Below are positions 1 to 14,400 of a stretch of 64,000 nucleotides of DNA, one piece after another. A program made the position numbers and the translations under genes. Source of the stretch: Atherix ibis (lineage: Eukaryota; Arthropoda; Insecta; Diptera; Athericidae); NCBI GenBank assembly GCA_958298945.1, contig OY282608.1, positions 80,710,806-80,774,805 on the forward strand. Direction: 5' to 3'. The notes beneath the pieces were generated by a model. That model made no database searches. It was not told where the DNA came from and worked only from the letters and a program-made list of their open reading frames with translations. The first letter of the stretch is position 1. Every line of letters starts with the position of its first letter.

Positions 1-1178
1 AACCAAAAAACCAACAAACCAACAAACCAACAAACCAAAAAACCAACAAACGAACAAACTAACCAACCAACAAACCAACAAACGAACAAACCACCAAACC
101 AAAAAACCAACAAACGAACAAACCAACAAACCAACAAACCAACAAGCCAACAAACCAAAAAACCAACAAACAAACAAACTAGCAAACCAACAAACCAACA
201 AACCAACAAACCAACAAACCAACAAACCAACAAACCAACAAACCAACAAACCAACAAACCAACAAGCCAACAAACCAACAAACGAACAAACCAACAAACC
301 AACAAACCAACAAACCAACAAACCAACAAACCAATAAACCAACAAACTAACATACCAACAAACCAACAAACCAACAAACCAACAAACCAACAAACCATAA
401 AACCAACAAACCAACAAACCAACAAGCCAACAAACCAACAAGCCAACAAACAAACAAACCAACAAATAAACAAGCCAACAAACGAACAAACCAACAAACC
501 TACAAACCAACAAACCAACAAACCGACAAACCAACAAACCAACAAACCAACAAACCAATAAACCAACAACCCAAAAAAACCAACAAACCAACAAACCAAC
601 AAGCCAACAAACCAACAAACCAACAAACCAACAAACCAACGAACCAACAAACCAACAAACCAACAAACCAACAAACCAACAAACCAACAAACCAACAAAC
701 CAACAAACCAACATACCAACAAACCAACAAACCAAGAAATCAACAAACCAACAAACCAACAAGCCAACAAACCAAAAAACCAAAAAACCAAAAAACCAAC
801 AAACCAAGAAACCAACAAACCAACAAACCAACAAACCAACAAACCAACAAACCAACAAACCAACAAACCAACAAACACACAAACCAACAAACCAACAAAC
901 CAACAAACCAACAAACCAACAAACCAACAAACCAACAAACCAACAATCCGACAAGCCAACAAACCAACAAACCAACAATGCAACAAACGAACAAACCAAC
1001 AAGCCAACAAACCAACAAGCCAACAAACCAACAAACCAACAAACCAACAAACAAATAAAGCAACAAACCAACAATGCAACAAACGAACAAACCAACAAAC
1101 CAACAAACAAACAAACCAACAAACGAACAAAACAACAAACCAACAAACCAACAAACAAAAAACCAACAAACCAACAAA
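1..1178. repeat. Mosaic block: T module joined to two M markers
   Basis: The window opens inside a T-type module: CTAACC near 59, CCACC near 91 and T near 179. It continues with CTAACATACC near 347, CCTAC near 499, CCGAC near 523 and the 9-mer after CCC near 570. It then passes into an M-type lead-in, with AGAAATC near 735, three successive CCAAAAAA units near 772 and CACACAAAC near 873. M markers lie near 978 and 1074. No gene is supported. Confidence 0.85.
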
Positions 1179-2458
1179 CGATTAAGCCAACAAACCAACA
1201 AACCCAAAAATTAACAAGCAAACAAACCACCAAACCAACAAGCCAACAAGCCAAAAAACCAACAAGACAACAAGCCAACAAACGAACAAACCAACAAACC
1301 AACAAACCAAAAAACAAACAAACCAACAAACCAACAAACCAAAAAACCAACAAACGAACAAACTAACCAACCAACAAACCAACAAACGAACAAACCACCA
1401 AACCAAAAAACCAACAAACGAACAAACCAACAAACCAACAAACCAACAAGCCAACAAACCAAAAAACTAACAAACCAACAAACTAGCAAACCAACAAACC
1501 AACAAACCAACAAACCAACAAACCAACAAACCAACAAACCAACAAACCAACAAACCAACAAACCAACAAACCAACAAGCCAACAAACCAAAAAACCAACA
1601 AACCAACAAACCAACAAGCCAACAAACAAACAAGCCAACAAACGAACAAACCAACAAACAAACAAGACAACAAACTAACAAACCAACAAACCTACAAACC
1701 AACAAACCAACAAACCAACAAACCAACAAACCAACAAACCAACAACTCAACAACCCAACAAACCAACAAGCCAACAAACGAACAAACGAACAAACCAACA
1801 AACCAACAAACCAACGAACCAACAAACCAACAAACCAACAAACCAACAAACCAACAAGCCAACAAACCAACAAACCAACAAACGAACAAACCAACAAAGC
1901 AACAAACCAACAAGCCAACAAACCAACAAACGAACAAATCAACAAAACAACAAACCAACAAACCAACAAACCAACGAACCAACAAACCAACAAACCAACA
2001 AACCAACAAGCCAACAAACCAACAAGTAAACAAGCCAACAAACGAACAAACAAACAAACCAACAAACGAACAAACCAACAAACCTACAAACCAACAAACC
2101 AACAAACCAACAAACCAACAAACCAACAAACCAACAACTCAACAACCCAACAAACCAACAAGCCAACAAACGAACAAACGAACAAACCAACAAACCAACA
2201 AACCAACGAACCAACAAACCAACAAACCAACAAACCAACAAACCAACAAGCCAACAAACCAACAAACCAACAAACGAACAAACCAACAAAGCAACAAACC
2301 AACAAGCCAACAAACCAACAAACGAACAAATCAACAAACCAACAAACCAACAAACCAACAAACCAACGAACCAACAAACCAACAAACCAACAAACCAACA
2401 AGCCAACAAACCAACAAGTCAACAAGCCAACAAACGAACAAACAAACAAACCAACAAA
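1179..2458. repeat. G-T-U-U module, divergent first copy
   Basis: CGATTAAG lies near 1179, T near 1483 (304 bp later, the same G-T spacing as in several other copies), and U markers near 1746 and 2138 (392 bp apart). It does not proceed to M but returns to a T-type module. The two U halves, about 1.69-2.08 and 2.08-2.42 kb, are near-identical tandem copies. Confidence 0.85.
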
Positions 2459-3433
2459 CCAAAAAACCAACAAACCAAAAAACCAACAAACGAACAAACT
2501 AACCAACCAACAAACCAACAAACGAACAAACCACCAAACCAAAAAACCAACAAACGAACAAACCAACAAACCAACAAACCAACAAGCCAACAAACCAAAA
2601 AACCAACAAACAAACAAACTAGCAAACCAACAAACCAACAAACCAACAAACCAACAAACCAACAAACCAACAAACCAACAAACCAACAAACCAACAAACC
2701 AACAAGCCAACAAACCAACAAACGAACAAACCAACAAACCAACAAACCAACAAACCAACAAACCAACAAACCAACAAACCAATAAACCAACAAACTAACA
2801 TACCAACAAACCAACAAACCAACAAACCAACAAACCAACAAACCATAAAACCAACAAACCAACAAACCAACAAGCCAACAAACCAACAAGCCAACAAACA
2901 AACAAACCAACAAACAAACAAGCCAACAAACGAACAAACCAACAAACCTACAAACCAACAAACCAACAAACCGACAAACCAACAAACCAACAAACCAACA
3001 AACCAACAAACCAACAAACCAACAACCCAAAAAAACCAACAAACCAACAAACCAACAAGCCAACAAACCAACAAACCAACAAACCAACAAACCAACGAAC
3101 CAACAAACCAACAAACCAACAAACCAACAAACCAACAAACCAACAAACCAACAAACCAACAAACCAACATACCAACAAACCAACAAACCAAGAAATCAAC
3201 AAACCAACAAACCAACAAGCCAACAAACCAAAAAACCAAAAAACCAAAAAACCAACAAACCAACAAACCAACAAACCAACAAACCAACAAACCAACAAAC
3301 CAACAAACCAACAAACCAACAAACCAACAAACACACAAACCAACAAACCAACAAACCAACAAACCAACAAACCAACAAACCAACAAACCAACAAACCAAC
3401 AATCCGACAATCCAACAAACCAACAAACCAACA
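2459..3433. repeat. T module running into an M lead-in
   Basis: CTAACC is near 2499, T near 2619, CTAACATACC near 2791, CCTAC near 2946, CCGAC near 2972 and the CCC 9-mer near 3026. AGAAATC is near 3190 and three CCAAAAAA units follow near 3229. This repeats the order seen in 1-980, so the two blocks are homologous. No gene seen. Confidence 0.85.
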
Positions 3434-4683
3434 ATGCAACAAACGAACAAACCAACAAGCCAACAAACCAACAAGCCAACAAACCAACAAACCAACAAAC
3501 CAACAAACAAATAAAGCAACAAACCAACAAACTAATAAACCAACAAACCAACAAGCCAACAAACAACAAACCAACAAACCATCAAACCAACAAACCAACA
3601 AACCAACAAATCAACAAACCAACAAACTAACCAGCCAACAAACCAACAAACCAATAAACCAACAAACCACCAAACCAACAAACCAACAAACCAAAAAACC
3701 AAGAAACCAATAAACCAACAAACCAACAAACAAACAAACCAACAAAATAACAAACCAACAAACAAATAAACCAACAAACCAACAAGCCAACAAGCCAACA
3801 AACCAACAAGCCAACAAACGAACAAACGAACAAACCAACAAACCAACAAACCAACAAACCAACAAGCCAACAAACAAAAAAACCAACAATCAAACAAACC
3901 AACAAACCAACAAACCAATAAACAAACAAACAAACAAAACAACAAACCAACAAACCAACAAACCAACAAACCAACAAAACAACAAGCCAACAAGCCAACA
4001 AACCAACAAGCCAACAAACGAACAAACGAACAAACGAACAAACCAACAAACCAACAAACCAACATACCAACAAGCCAACAAGCCAACAAACCAAAAAACC
4101 AACAAACGAACAAACCAACAAACCAACAAACCAACAAACCAACAAGCCAACAAGCCAACAAACCAACAAGCCAACAAACGAACAAACTAAAAAACAAACA
4201 AACCAACAAACCAACGAGCCAACAAACCAACAAGCCAACAAGCCAACAAACAAACAAACCAACAATCAAACAAACCAACAAACCAACAAACCAACAAACC
4301 AACAAACCAACAAACCAACAAACCAACAAGCCGACAAGCCAACAAGCCAACAAGCCAACACCCCAACAAACGAACAAGCCAACAAACAAACAAACCAACA
4401 AACCAACAAACCAACAAACCAACAAGCCAAAAACAAACAAACCAACAATCAAACAAACCAATAAATCAACAAACCAACAAACCAACAAACCAACAAGCCA
4501 ACAAGCCAACAAGCCAATAAGCCAACAAGCCAACAAACGAACAAACTAACAAACAAACAAACCAACAAACCAACAAACCAACAAACCACCAAACCAACAA
4601 ACCAATAAACAAACAAACCAACAAACCAACAAAACAACAAACCAACAAACAAATTAACCAACAAACCAACAAAAAAAAAAAAA
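3434..4683. repeat. M-(K)-V-A cassette with degenerate K
   Basis: M is near 3434, V (CCAACACC) near 4361 and an A-tract of 13 at 4671-4683. The K octamer expected near 3.92 kb is replaced by CAAACAAA-type units. M to V is 927 bp, 24 bp (three units) shorter than the 951 bp of the 19.3-kb copy. Spacing and order identify this as the same cassette as those starting near 10143, 19292, 23545, 45099, 48744 and 62463. Confidence 0.85.
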
Positions 4684-6426
4684 CCAACAAACCAACAAAC
4701 GAACAAGTCAACAAACCAACAAACCCAAAAATTAACAAGCCAACAAACCACCAAACCAACAAGCCAACAAGCTAACAAACCAACAAGCCAACAAACGAAC
4801 AAACCAACAAGCCAACAAACCAAAAAACCAACAAACCAACAAACCAACAAACCAAAAAACCAACAAACGAACAAACTAACCAACCAACAAACCAACAAAC
4901 GAACAAACCAACAAACAAACAAACCAACAAACCAACAAGCCAACAAACCAACAAGCCAACAAGCCAACAAACAAACAAACCAACAATCAAACCAACCAAC
5001 AAACCAACAAACCAACAAACCAACAAGCCAACAAACCAACAAGCCAACAAGCCAACAAACGAACAAACCAACAAAAAAACAAACCAACAAACCAACAAAC
5101 CAACAAACCAACAAACCAACAAGCCAACAAACAAACAAACCAACAATCAAACAAACCAACAAACCAACAAACCAACAAATAAACAAACCAACAAGCCAAC
5201 AAGCCAACAAGCCAACAAGCCAATAAACGAACAAACCAACAAACAAACAAACCAACAAACCAACAAACCAACAAACCAACAAACCAACAAACCAACAAAC
5301 CAACAAACCCTCAAACAAACAAACCAACAAAAGAACAAAACAACAAACCAACAAACAAACTAATCAACAAACCAACAAAAAAAAACCCAACAAACCAACA
5401 AAAAAAAAAACCAACAAACCAACAAACGAACAAGCCAACAAACCAACAAACCCAAAAATTAACAAGCAAACAAACCACCAAACCAACAAGCCAACAAGCC
5501 AACAAACCAACAAGTCAACAAGCCAACAAACGAACAAACAAACAAACCAACAAACCAAAAAACCAACAAACCAACAAACCAACAAACCAAAAAACCAACA
5601 AACGAACAAACTAACCAACCAACAAACCAACAAACGAACAAACCACCAAACCAAAAAACCAACAAACGAACAAACCAACAAACCAACAAACCAACAAGCC
5701 AACAAACCAAAAAACCAACAAACCAACAAACTAGCAAACCAACAAACCAACAAACCAACAAACCAACAAACCAACAAACCAACAAACCAACAAACCAACA
5801 AGCCAACAAACCAACAAACGAACAAACCAACAAACCAACAAACCAACAAACCAACAAACCAACAAACCAATAAACCAACAAACTAACATACCAACAAACC
5901 AACAAACCAACAAACCAACAAACCAAAAAACCAACAAACCAACAAACCAACAAGCCAACAAACCAACAAGCCAACAAACAAACAAACCAACAAACAAAAA
6001 AGCCAACAAACGAACAAACCAACAAACCTACAAACCAACAAACCAACAAACCGACAAACCAACAAACCAACAAACCAACAAACCAACAACCCAAAAAAAC
6101 CAACAAACCAACAAACCAACAAGCCAACAAACCAACAAACCAACAAGCCAACAAATGAACAAACCAACAAACAAACAAACCAACAAACCAACAAGCCAAC
6201 AAACCAACAAGCCAACAAACCAACAAACAAATGAACCAACAAACCAACAAACCAACAAACCAACAAACCAACAAACCAACAAACCAACAAACCAACAAAC
6301 CAAAAAACCAACAAACCAACAAACCAACAAACCAACAAACCAACAAACCAACAAACAAACAAACCAACAAACGAACAAAACAACAAACCAACAAACCAAC
6401 AAAAAAAAAACCAACAAACCAACAAA
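4684..6426. repeat. Post-A linker with W marker, double A-tract and T module
   Basis: After the A-tract the order is CCCAAAAATTAAC (near 4724), CTAACC (near 4878), W (near 5308), a double A-tract at 5377-5410, T (near 5731), CTAACATACC (near 5883), CCGAC (near 6049), two CAAATGAAC units (near 6152 and 6230) and an A-tract of 10 at 6401-6410. This linker is a template for those at 20.6-22.3, 24.8-28.4 and 46.4-47.9 kb. Confidence 0.8.
5377..5410. repeat. Double A-tract
   Basis: Two A runs (9 at 5377-5385 and 11 at 5400-5410) are separated by about one and a half units. Double tracts occur six times in the window, each about 70 bp after a W marker. They are phase-breaking sites in the 8-bp register. 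Confidence 0.85.
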
Positions 6427-7790
6427 CGATTATGCCAACAAATCAACAAACCCAAAAATTAACAAGCAAACAAACCACCAAACCAACAAGCCAACAAGCC
6501 AAAAAACCAACAAGACAACAAGCCAACAAACGAACAAACCAACAAACCAACAAACCAAAAAATAAACAAACCAACAAACCAACAAACCAAAAAACCAACA
6601 AACGAACAAACTAACCAACCAACAAACCAACAAACGAACAAACCACCAAACCAAAAAACCAACAAACGAACAAACCAACAAACCAACAAACCAACAAGCC
6701 AACAAACCAAAAAACTAACAAACCAACAAACTAGCAAACCAACAAACCAACAAACCAACAAACCAACAAACCAACAAACCAACAAACCAACAAACCAACA
6801 AACCAACAAGCCAACAAACCAACAAACGAACAAACCAACAAACCAACAAACCAACAAACCAACAAACCAAAAAACCAACAAACCAATAAACCAACAAACC
6901 AACAAACCAAAAAACCAAAAAACCAACAAACCAACAAACCAACAAGCCAACAAACAAACAAGCCAACAAACGAACAAACCAACAAACAAACAAGACAACA
7001 AACTAACAAACCAACAAACCTACAAACCAACAAACCAACAAACCAACAAACCAACAAACCAACAAACCAACAAACCAACAACTCAACAACCCAACAAACC
7101 AACAAGCCAACAAACGAACAAACGAACAAACCAACAAACCAACAAACCAACGAACCAACAAACCAACAAACCAACAAACCAACAAACCAACAAGCCAACA
7201 AACCAACAAACCAACAAACGAACAAACCAACAAAGCAACAAACCAACAAGCCAACAAACCAACAAACGAACAAATCAACAAACCAACAAACCAACAAACC
7301 AACAAACCAACGAACCAACAAACCAACAAACCAACAAACCAACAAGCCAACAAACCAACAAGTAAACAAGCCAACAAACGAACAAACAAACAAACCAACA
7401 AACGAACAAACCAACAAACCTACAAACCAACAAACCAACAAACCAACAAACCAACAAACCAACAACTCAACAACCCAACAAACCAACAAGCCAACAAACG
7501 AACAAACGAACAAACCAACAAACCAACAAACCAACGAACCAACAAACCAACAAACCAACAAACCAACAAACCAACAAGCCAACAAACCAACAAACCAACA
7601 AACGAACAAACCAACAAAGCAACAAACCAACAAGCCAACAAACCAACAAACGAACAAATCAACAAACCAACAAACCAACAAACCAACAAACCAACGAACC
7701 AACAAACCAACAAACCAACAAACCAACAAGCCAACAAACCAACAAGTCAACAAGCCAACAAACGAACAAACAAACAAACCAACAAACCAA
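6427..7790. repeat. G-T-U-U module, second copy
   Basis: The G octamer here is CGATTATG (near 6427), a private change. T follows at 6731 (304 bp) and U markers lie near 7082 and 7466 (384 bp apart, 8 less than the 392 of the first copy). As at 1.2-2.4 kb, the module returns to a T block without an M marker. Confidence 0.85.
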
Positions 7791-8690
7791 AAAAACCAAC
7801 AAACCAACAAACCAACAAACCAAAAAACCAACAAACGAACAAACTAACCAACCAACAAACCAACAAACGAACAAACCACCAAACCAAAAAACCAACAAAC
7901 GAACAAACCAACAAACCAACAAACCAACAAGCCAACAAACCAAAAAACCAACAAACAAACAAACTAGCAAACCAACAAACCAACAAACCAACAAACCAAC
8001 AAACCAACAAACCAACAAACCAACAAACCAACAAACCAACAAACCAACAAGCCAACAAACCAACAAACGAACAAACCAACAAACCAACAAACCAACAAAC
8101 CAACAAACCAACAAACCAATAAACCAACAAACTAACATACCAACAAACCAACAAACCAACAAACCAACAAACCAACAAACCATAAAACCAACAAACCAAC
8201 AAACCAACAAGCCAACAAACCAACAAGCCAACAAACAAACAAACCAACAAACAAACAAGCCAACAAACGAACAAACCAACAAACCTACAAACCAACAAAC
8301 CAACAAACCGACAAACCAACAAACCAACAAACCAACAAACCAACAAACCAACAAACCAACAACCCAAAAAAACCAACAAACCAACAAACCAACAAGCCAA
8401 CAAACCAACAAACCAACAAGCCAACAAATGAACAAACCAACAAACAAACAAACCAACAAACCAACAAGCCAGCAAACCAACAAGCCAACAAACCAACAAA
8501 CAAATGAACCAACAAACCAACAAACCAACAAACCAACAAACCAACAAACCAACAAACCAAAAAACCAACAAACCAACAAACCAACAAACCAACAAACCAA
8601 CAAACCAACAAACCAACAAACAAACAAACCAACAAACGAACAAAACAAATAACCAACAAACCAACAAAAAAAAACCAACAAACCAACAAA
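7791..8690. repeat. T module ending in a single A-tract
   Basis: CTAACC is near 7845, T near 7964, CCGAC near 8309, the CCC 9-mer near 8362, CAAATGAAC near 8426 and 8502, and an A-tract of 9 at 8666-8674, about 17 bp before the next G marker. No gene seen. Confidence 0.8.
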
Positions 8691-11423
8691 GGATTAAGCC
8701 AACAAACCAACAAACCTAAAAATTAACAAGCAAACAAACCACCAAACCAACAAGCCAACAAGCCAAAAAACCAACAAGACAACAAGCCAACAAACGAACA
8801 AACCAACAAACCAACAAACCAAAAAACCAACAAACTAACAAACCAACAAACCAAAAAACCAACAAACGAACAAACTAACCAACCAACAAACCAACAAACG
8901 AACAAACCACCAAACCAAAAAACCAACAAACGAACAAACCAACAAACCAACAAACCAACAAGCCAACAAACCAAAAAACTAACAAACCAACAAACTAGCA
9001 AACCAACAAACCAACAAACCAACAAACCAACAAACCAACAAACCAACAAACCAACAAACCAACAAACCAACAAGCCAACAAACCAACAAATGAACAAACC
9101 AACAAACCAACAAACCAACAAACCAACAAACCAACAAACCAACAAACCAACAAACCAACATACCAAGAAACCAACAAACCAACAAACCAACAAACCAAAA
9201 AACCAAAAAACCAACAAACCAACAAACCAACAAGCCAACAAACAAACAAGCCAAAAAACGAACAAACCAACAAACAAACAAGACAACAAACGAACAAACC
9301 AACAAACCTACAAACCAACAAACCAACAAACCAACAAACCAACAAACCAACAAACCAACAAACCAACAAACCAACAAACCAACAAACCAACAACTCAACA
9401 ACCCAACAAACCAAAAGCCAACAAACGAACAAACGAACAAACCAACAAACCAACAAACCAACGAACCAACAAACCAACAAACCAACAAACCAACAAACCA
9501 ACAAGCCAACAAACCAACAAACCAACAAACGAACTAACCAACAAAGCAACAAACCAACAAGCCAACAAACCAACAAATGAACAAATCAACAAACCAACAA
9601 ACCAACAAACCAACAAACCAACAAACCAACAAACCAACAAACCAACAAACCAACAAACCAACAAACCAACAAACCAACAAACCAACAAACAAATAAACCA
9701 ACAAGCCAACAAACGAACAAACCAACAAACCAACAAACCAAAAACCAACAAACCAACAAACCGACAAACCAACAAACCAACAAACCAACAAACCAACAAA
9801 CCAACAAACCAACAACTCAACAACCCAACAAACCAAGAAGCCAACAAACGAACAAACGAACAAACCAACAAACCAACAAACCAACGAACCAACAAACCAA
9901 CAAACCAACAAACTAACAAACCAACAAACCAACAAACCAAAAAACCAAAAAACCAAAAAACCAACAAACCAAGAAACCAACAAACCAACAAACCAACAAA
10001 CCAACAAACCAACAAACCAACAAACCAACAAACCAACAAACACACAAACCAACAAACCAACAAACCAACAAACCAACAAACCAACAAACCAACAAACCAA
10101 CAAACCAACAAACCAACAATACGACAAGCCAACAAACCAACACTGCAACAAACGAACAAACCAACAAGCCAACAAACCAACAACCCAACAAACCAACAAA
10201 CCAACAAACCAACAAACAAATAAAACAACAAACCAACAAACCAATAAACCAACAAACCAACAAGCCAACAAACAACAAACCAACAAACCATCAAACCATC
10301 AAACCAACAAACCAACAAATCAACAAACCAACAAACTAACAAGCCAACAAACCAACAAACCAACAAACCAACAAACCAACAAACCAACAAACCAACAAAC
10401 CAACAAACCAACAAACCAAAAAACCAAGAAACCAATAAACCAACAAACCAACAAACAAACAAACCAACAAAATAACAAACCAACAAACAAATAAACCAAC
10501 AAACCAACAAGCCAACAAGCCAACAAACCAACAAACCAACAAACGAACAAACGAACAAACCAACAAACCAACAAACCAACAAACCAACAAGCCAATAAAC
10601 AAAAAAACCAACAATCAAACAAACCAACAAACCAACAAACCAATAAACCAACAAACAATTAAAACAACAAACCAACAAACCAACAAACCAACAAACCAAC
10701 AAAACAACAAGCCAACAAGCCAACAAACCAACAAGCCAACAAACGAACAAACGAACAAACGAACAAACCAACAAACCAACAAACCAACATACCAACAAGC
10801 CAACAAGCCAACAAACCAAAAAACCAACAAACGAACAAACCAACAAACCAACAAACCAACAAACCAACAAGCCAACAAGCCAACAAACCAACAAGCCAAC
10901 ACACGAACAAACTAAAAAACAAACAAACCAACAAACCAACGAGCCAACAAACCAACAAGCCAACAAGCCAACAAACAAACAAACCAACAATCAAACAAAC
11001 CAACAAACCAACAAACCAACAAACCAACAAACCAACAAACCAACAAACCAACAAGCCGACAAGCCAACAAGCCAACAAGCCAACACCCCAACAAACGAAC
11101 AAACCAACAAACAAACAAACCAACAAACCAACAAACCAACAAACCAACAAGCCAAAAACAAACAAACCAACAATCAAACAAACCAACAAATCAACAAACC
11201 AACAAACCAACAAACCAACAAGCCAACAAGCCAACAAGCCAATAAGCCAACAAGCCAACAAACGAACAAACTAACAAACAAACAAACCAACAAACCAACA
11301 AACCAACAAACCAACAAACCAACAAACCAACAAACCAACAAACCAATAAACAAACAAACCAACAAACCAACAAAACAACAAACCAACAAACAAATTAACC
11401 AACAAACCAACAAAAAAAAAAAA
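8691..11423. repeat. Core higher-order repeat, copy a (G-T-U-U-M-K-V-A)
   Basis: GGATTAAG is near 8691, T 8995, U 9394 and 9816, M near 10143 (here changed to CACTGCAAC), K near 10657, V near 11086 and an A-tract of 12 at 11412-11423. G-T is 304, M-K 514 and K-V 429 bp. The U-U distance of 422 bp contains two 7-mers (near 9412 and 9740), which accounts for its not being a multiple of 8. Confidence 0.9.
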
Positions 11424-14400
11424 CCAACAAACCAACAAACCCAAAATTAACAAGCAAACAAACCACCAAACCAACAAGCCAACAAGCTAACAAACCAACA
11501 AGCCAACAAACGAACAAACCAACAAGCCAACAAACCAAAAAACCAACAAACCAACAAACCAACAAACCAAAAAACCAACAAACGAACAAACTAACCAACC
11601 AACAAACCAACAAACGAACAAACCAACAAACAAACAAACCAACAAGCCAACAAACAAACAAACCAACAATCAAACAAACCAACAAACCAACAAACCAACA
11701 AACCAACAAACCAACAAACCAACAAACCAACAAGCCAACAAACAAACAAACAAACAAACAAACAAGCCAGCAAACGAACAAACCAACAAACCTACAAACC
11801 AACAAACCAACAAACCGACAAACCAACAAACCAACAAACCAACAAACCAACAAACCAACAACCCAAAAAAACCAACAAACCAACAAACTAACAAGCCAAC
11901 AAACCAACAAACCAACAAGCCAACAAATGAACAAACCAACAAACAAACAAACCAACAAACCAACAAGCCAACAAACCAACAAGCCAACAAACCAACAAAC
12001 AAATGAACCAACAAACCAACAAACCAACAAACCAACAAACCAACAAACCAACAAACCAACAAACCAAAAAACCAACAAACCAACAAACAAACAAACCAAC
12101 AAACCAACAAACCAACAAACCAACAAACCAACAAGCCAACAAACAAACAAACCAACAATCAAACAAACCAACAAACCAACAAACCAACAAACCAACAAAC
12201 CAACAAACCAACAAACCAACAAGCCAACAAACAAACAAACCAACAAACAAACAAGCCAGCAAACGAACAAACCAACAAACCTACAAACCAACAAACCAAC
12301 AAACCGACAAACCAACAAACCAACAAACCAACAAACCAACAAACCAACAACCCAAAAAAACCAACAAACCAACAAACTAACAAGCCAACAAACCAACAAA
12401 CCAACAAGCCAACAAATGAACAAACCAACAAACAAACAAACCAACAAACCAACAAGCCAACAAACCAACAAGCCAACAAACCAACAAACAAATGAACCAA
12501 CAAACCAACAAACCAACAAACCAACAAACCAACAAACCAACAAACCAACAAACCAAAAAACCAACAAATCAACAAACCAATAAACCAACAAACTAACATA
12601 CCAACAAACCAACAAACCAACAAACCAACAAACCAACAAACCAAAAAACCAACAAACCAACAAACCAACAAGCCAACAAACCAACAAGCCAACAAACAAA
12701 CAAACCAACAAACAAACAAGCCAACAAACGAACAAACCAACAAACCTACAAACCAACAAACCAACAAACCGACAAACCAACAAACCAACAAACCAACAAA
12801 CCAACAAACCAACAAACCAACAACCCAAAAAAACCAACAAACCAACAAACCAACAAGCCAACAAACCAACAAACCAACAAGCCAACAAATGAACAAACCA
12901 ACAAACAAACAAACCAACAAACCAACAAACCAACAAACCAACAAGCCAACAAACCAACAAACAAATGAACCAACAAACCAACAAACCAACAAACCAACAA
13001 ACCAACAAACCAACAAACCAACAAACCAAAAAACCAACAAACCAACAAACCAACAAATCAACAAACCAACAAACCAACAAACCAACAAACAAACAAACCA
13101 ACAAACGAACAAAACAACAAACCAACAAACCAACAAAAAAAAAACCAACAAACCAACAAAGGATTAAGCCAACAAACCAACAAACCCAAAAATTAACAAG
13201 CAAACAAACCACCAAACCAACAAGCCAACAAGCCAAAAAACCAACAAGACAACAAGCCAACAAACGAACAAACCAACAAACCAACAAACCAACAAACCAA
13301 AAAACCAACAAACCAACAAACCAACAAACCAAAAAACCAACAAACGAACAAACTAACCAACCAACAAACCAACAAACGAACAAACCATCAAACCAAAAAA
13401 CCAACAAACGAACAAACCAACAAACCAACAAACCAACAAGCCAACAAACCAAAAAACTAACAAACCAACAAACTAGCAAACCAACAAACCAACAAACCAA
13501 CAAACCAACAAACCAACAAACCAACAAACCAACAAACCAACAAGCCAACAAACCAACAAACGAACAAACCAACAAACCAAAAAACCAACAAACCAACAAA
13601 CCAACAAACCAACAAACCAACAAACCAACATACCAACAAACCAACAAACCAACAAACCAACAAACCAAAAAACCAAAAAACCAACAAACCAAAAAACCAA
13701 CAAGCCAACAAACAAACAAGCAAACAAACGAACAAACCAACAAACAAACAAGACAACAAACGAACAAACCAACAAACCAACAAACCTACAAACCAACAAA
13801 CCAACAAACCAACAAACCAACAAACCAACAAAACAACAACTCAACAACCCAACAAACCAACAAGCCAACAAACGAACAAACGAACAAACCAACAAACCAA
13901 CAGACCAACGAACCAACAAACCAACAAACCAACAAACCAACAAACCAACAAGCCAACAAACCAACAAACCAACAAACGAACAAACCAACAAAGCAACAAA
14001 CCAACAAGCCAACAAACCAACAAACGAACAAATCAACAAACCAACAAACCAACAAACCAACAAACCAACAAACCAACAAACCAACAAACCAACAAACCAA
14101 CAAACAAATAAACCAACAAGCCAACAAACGAACAAACCAACAAACCAACAAACCAAAAACCAACAAACCAACAAACCGACAAACCAACAAACCAACAAAC
14201 CAACAAACCAACAAACCAACAAACCAACAACTCAACAACCCAACAAACCAACAAGCCAACAAACGAACAAACGAACAAACCAACAAACCAACAAACCAAC
14301 GAACCAACAAACCAATAAACCAACAAACTAACAAACCAACAAACCAACAAACCAACAAACCAACAAACCAACATACCAACAAACCAACAAACCAAGAAAT

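Noticed and set aside
4671..4683. Intrinsic terminator or promoter (A-tract, AATTAAC)
   Set aside because: No GC-rich hairpin is possible in this sequence and no gene is present to be served. AATTAAC and CAATTAAA are recurring variant octamers.
5377..5410. A-tracts as poly(A) tails of retroposed elements
   Set aside because: The tracts are flanked on both sides by satellite octamers, with no element body, target-site duplication or unique sequence. They recur at a fixed HOR position.
10657..10670. CAATTAAA as a polyadenylation or origin consensus element
   Set aside because: It occurs 19 times at fixed HOR positions with no gene or origin context. A resemblance of a few A/T bases is not support.
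11395..13767. Open frame of about 790 codons on the minus strand, rich in Leu, Val, Cys, Trp, Phe and Gly, and many similar shorter ones
   Set aside because: The same cyclic octapeptide is open in all three minus frames because the 8-bp unit has no stop. It looks like membrane segments but has no domain, no frame preference and no start-site context. It is a satellite artefact, not a membrane protein.
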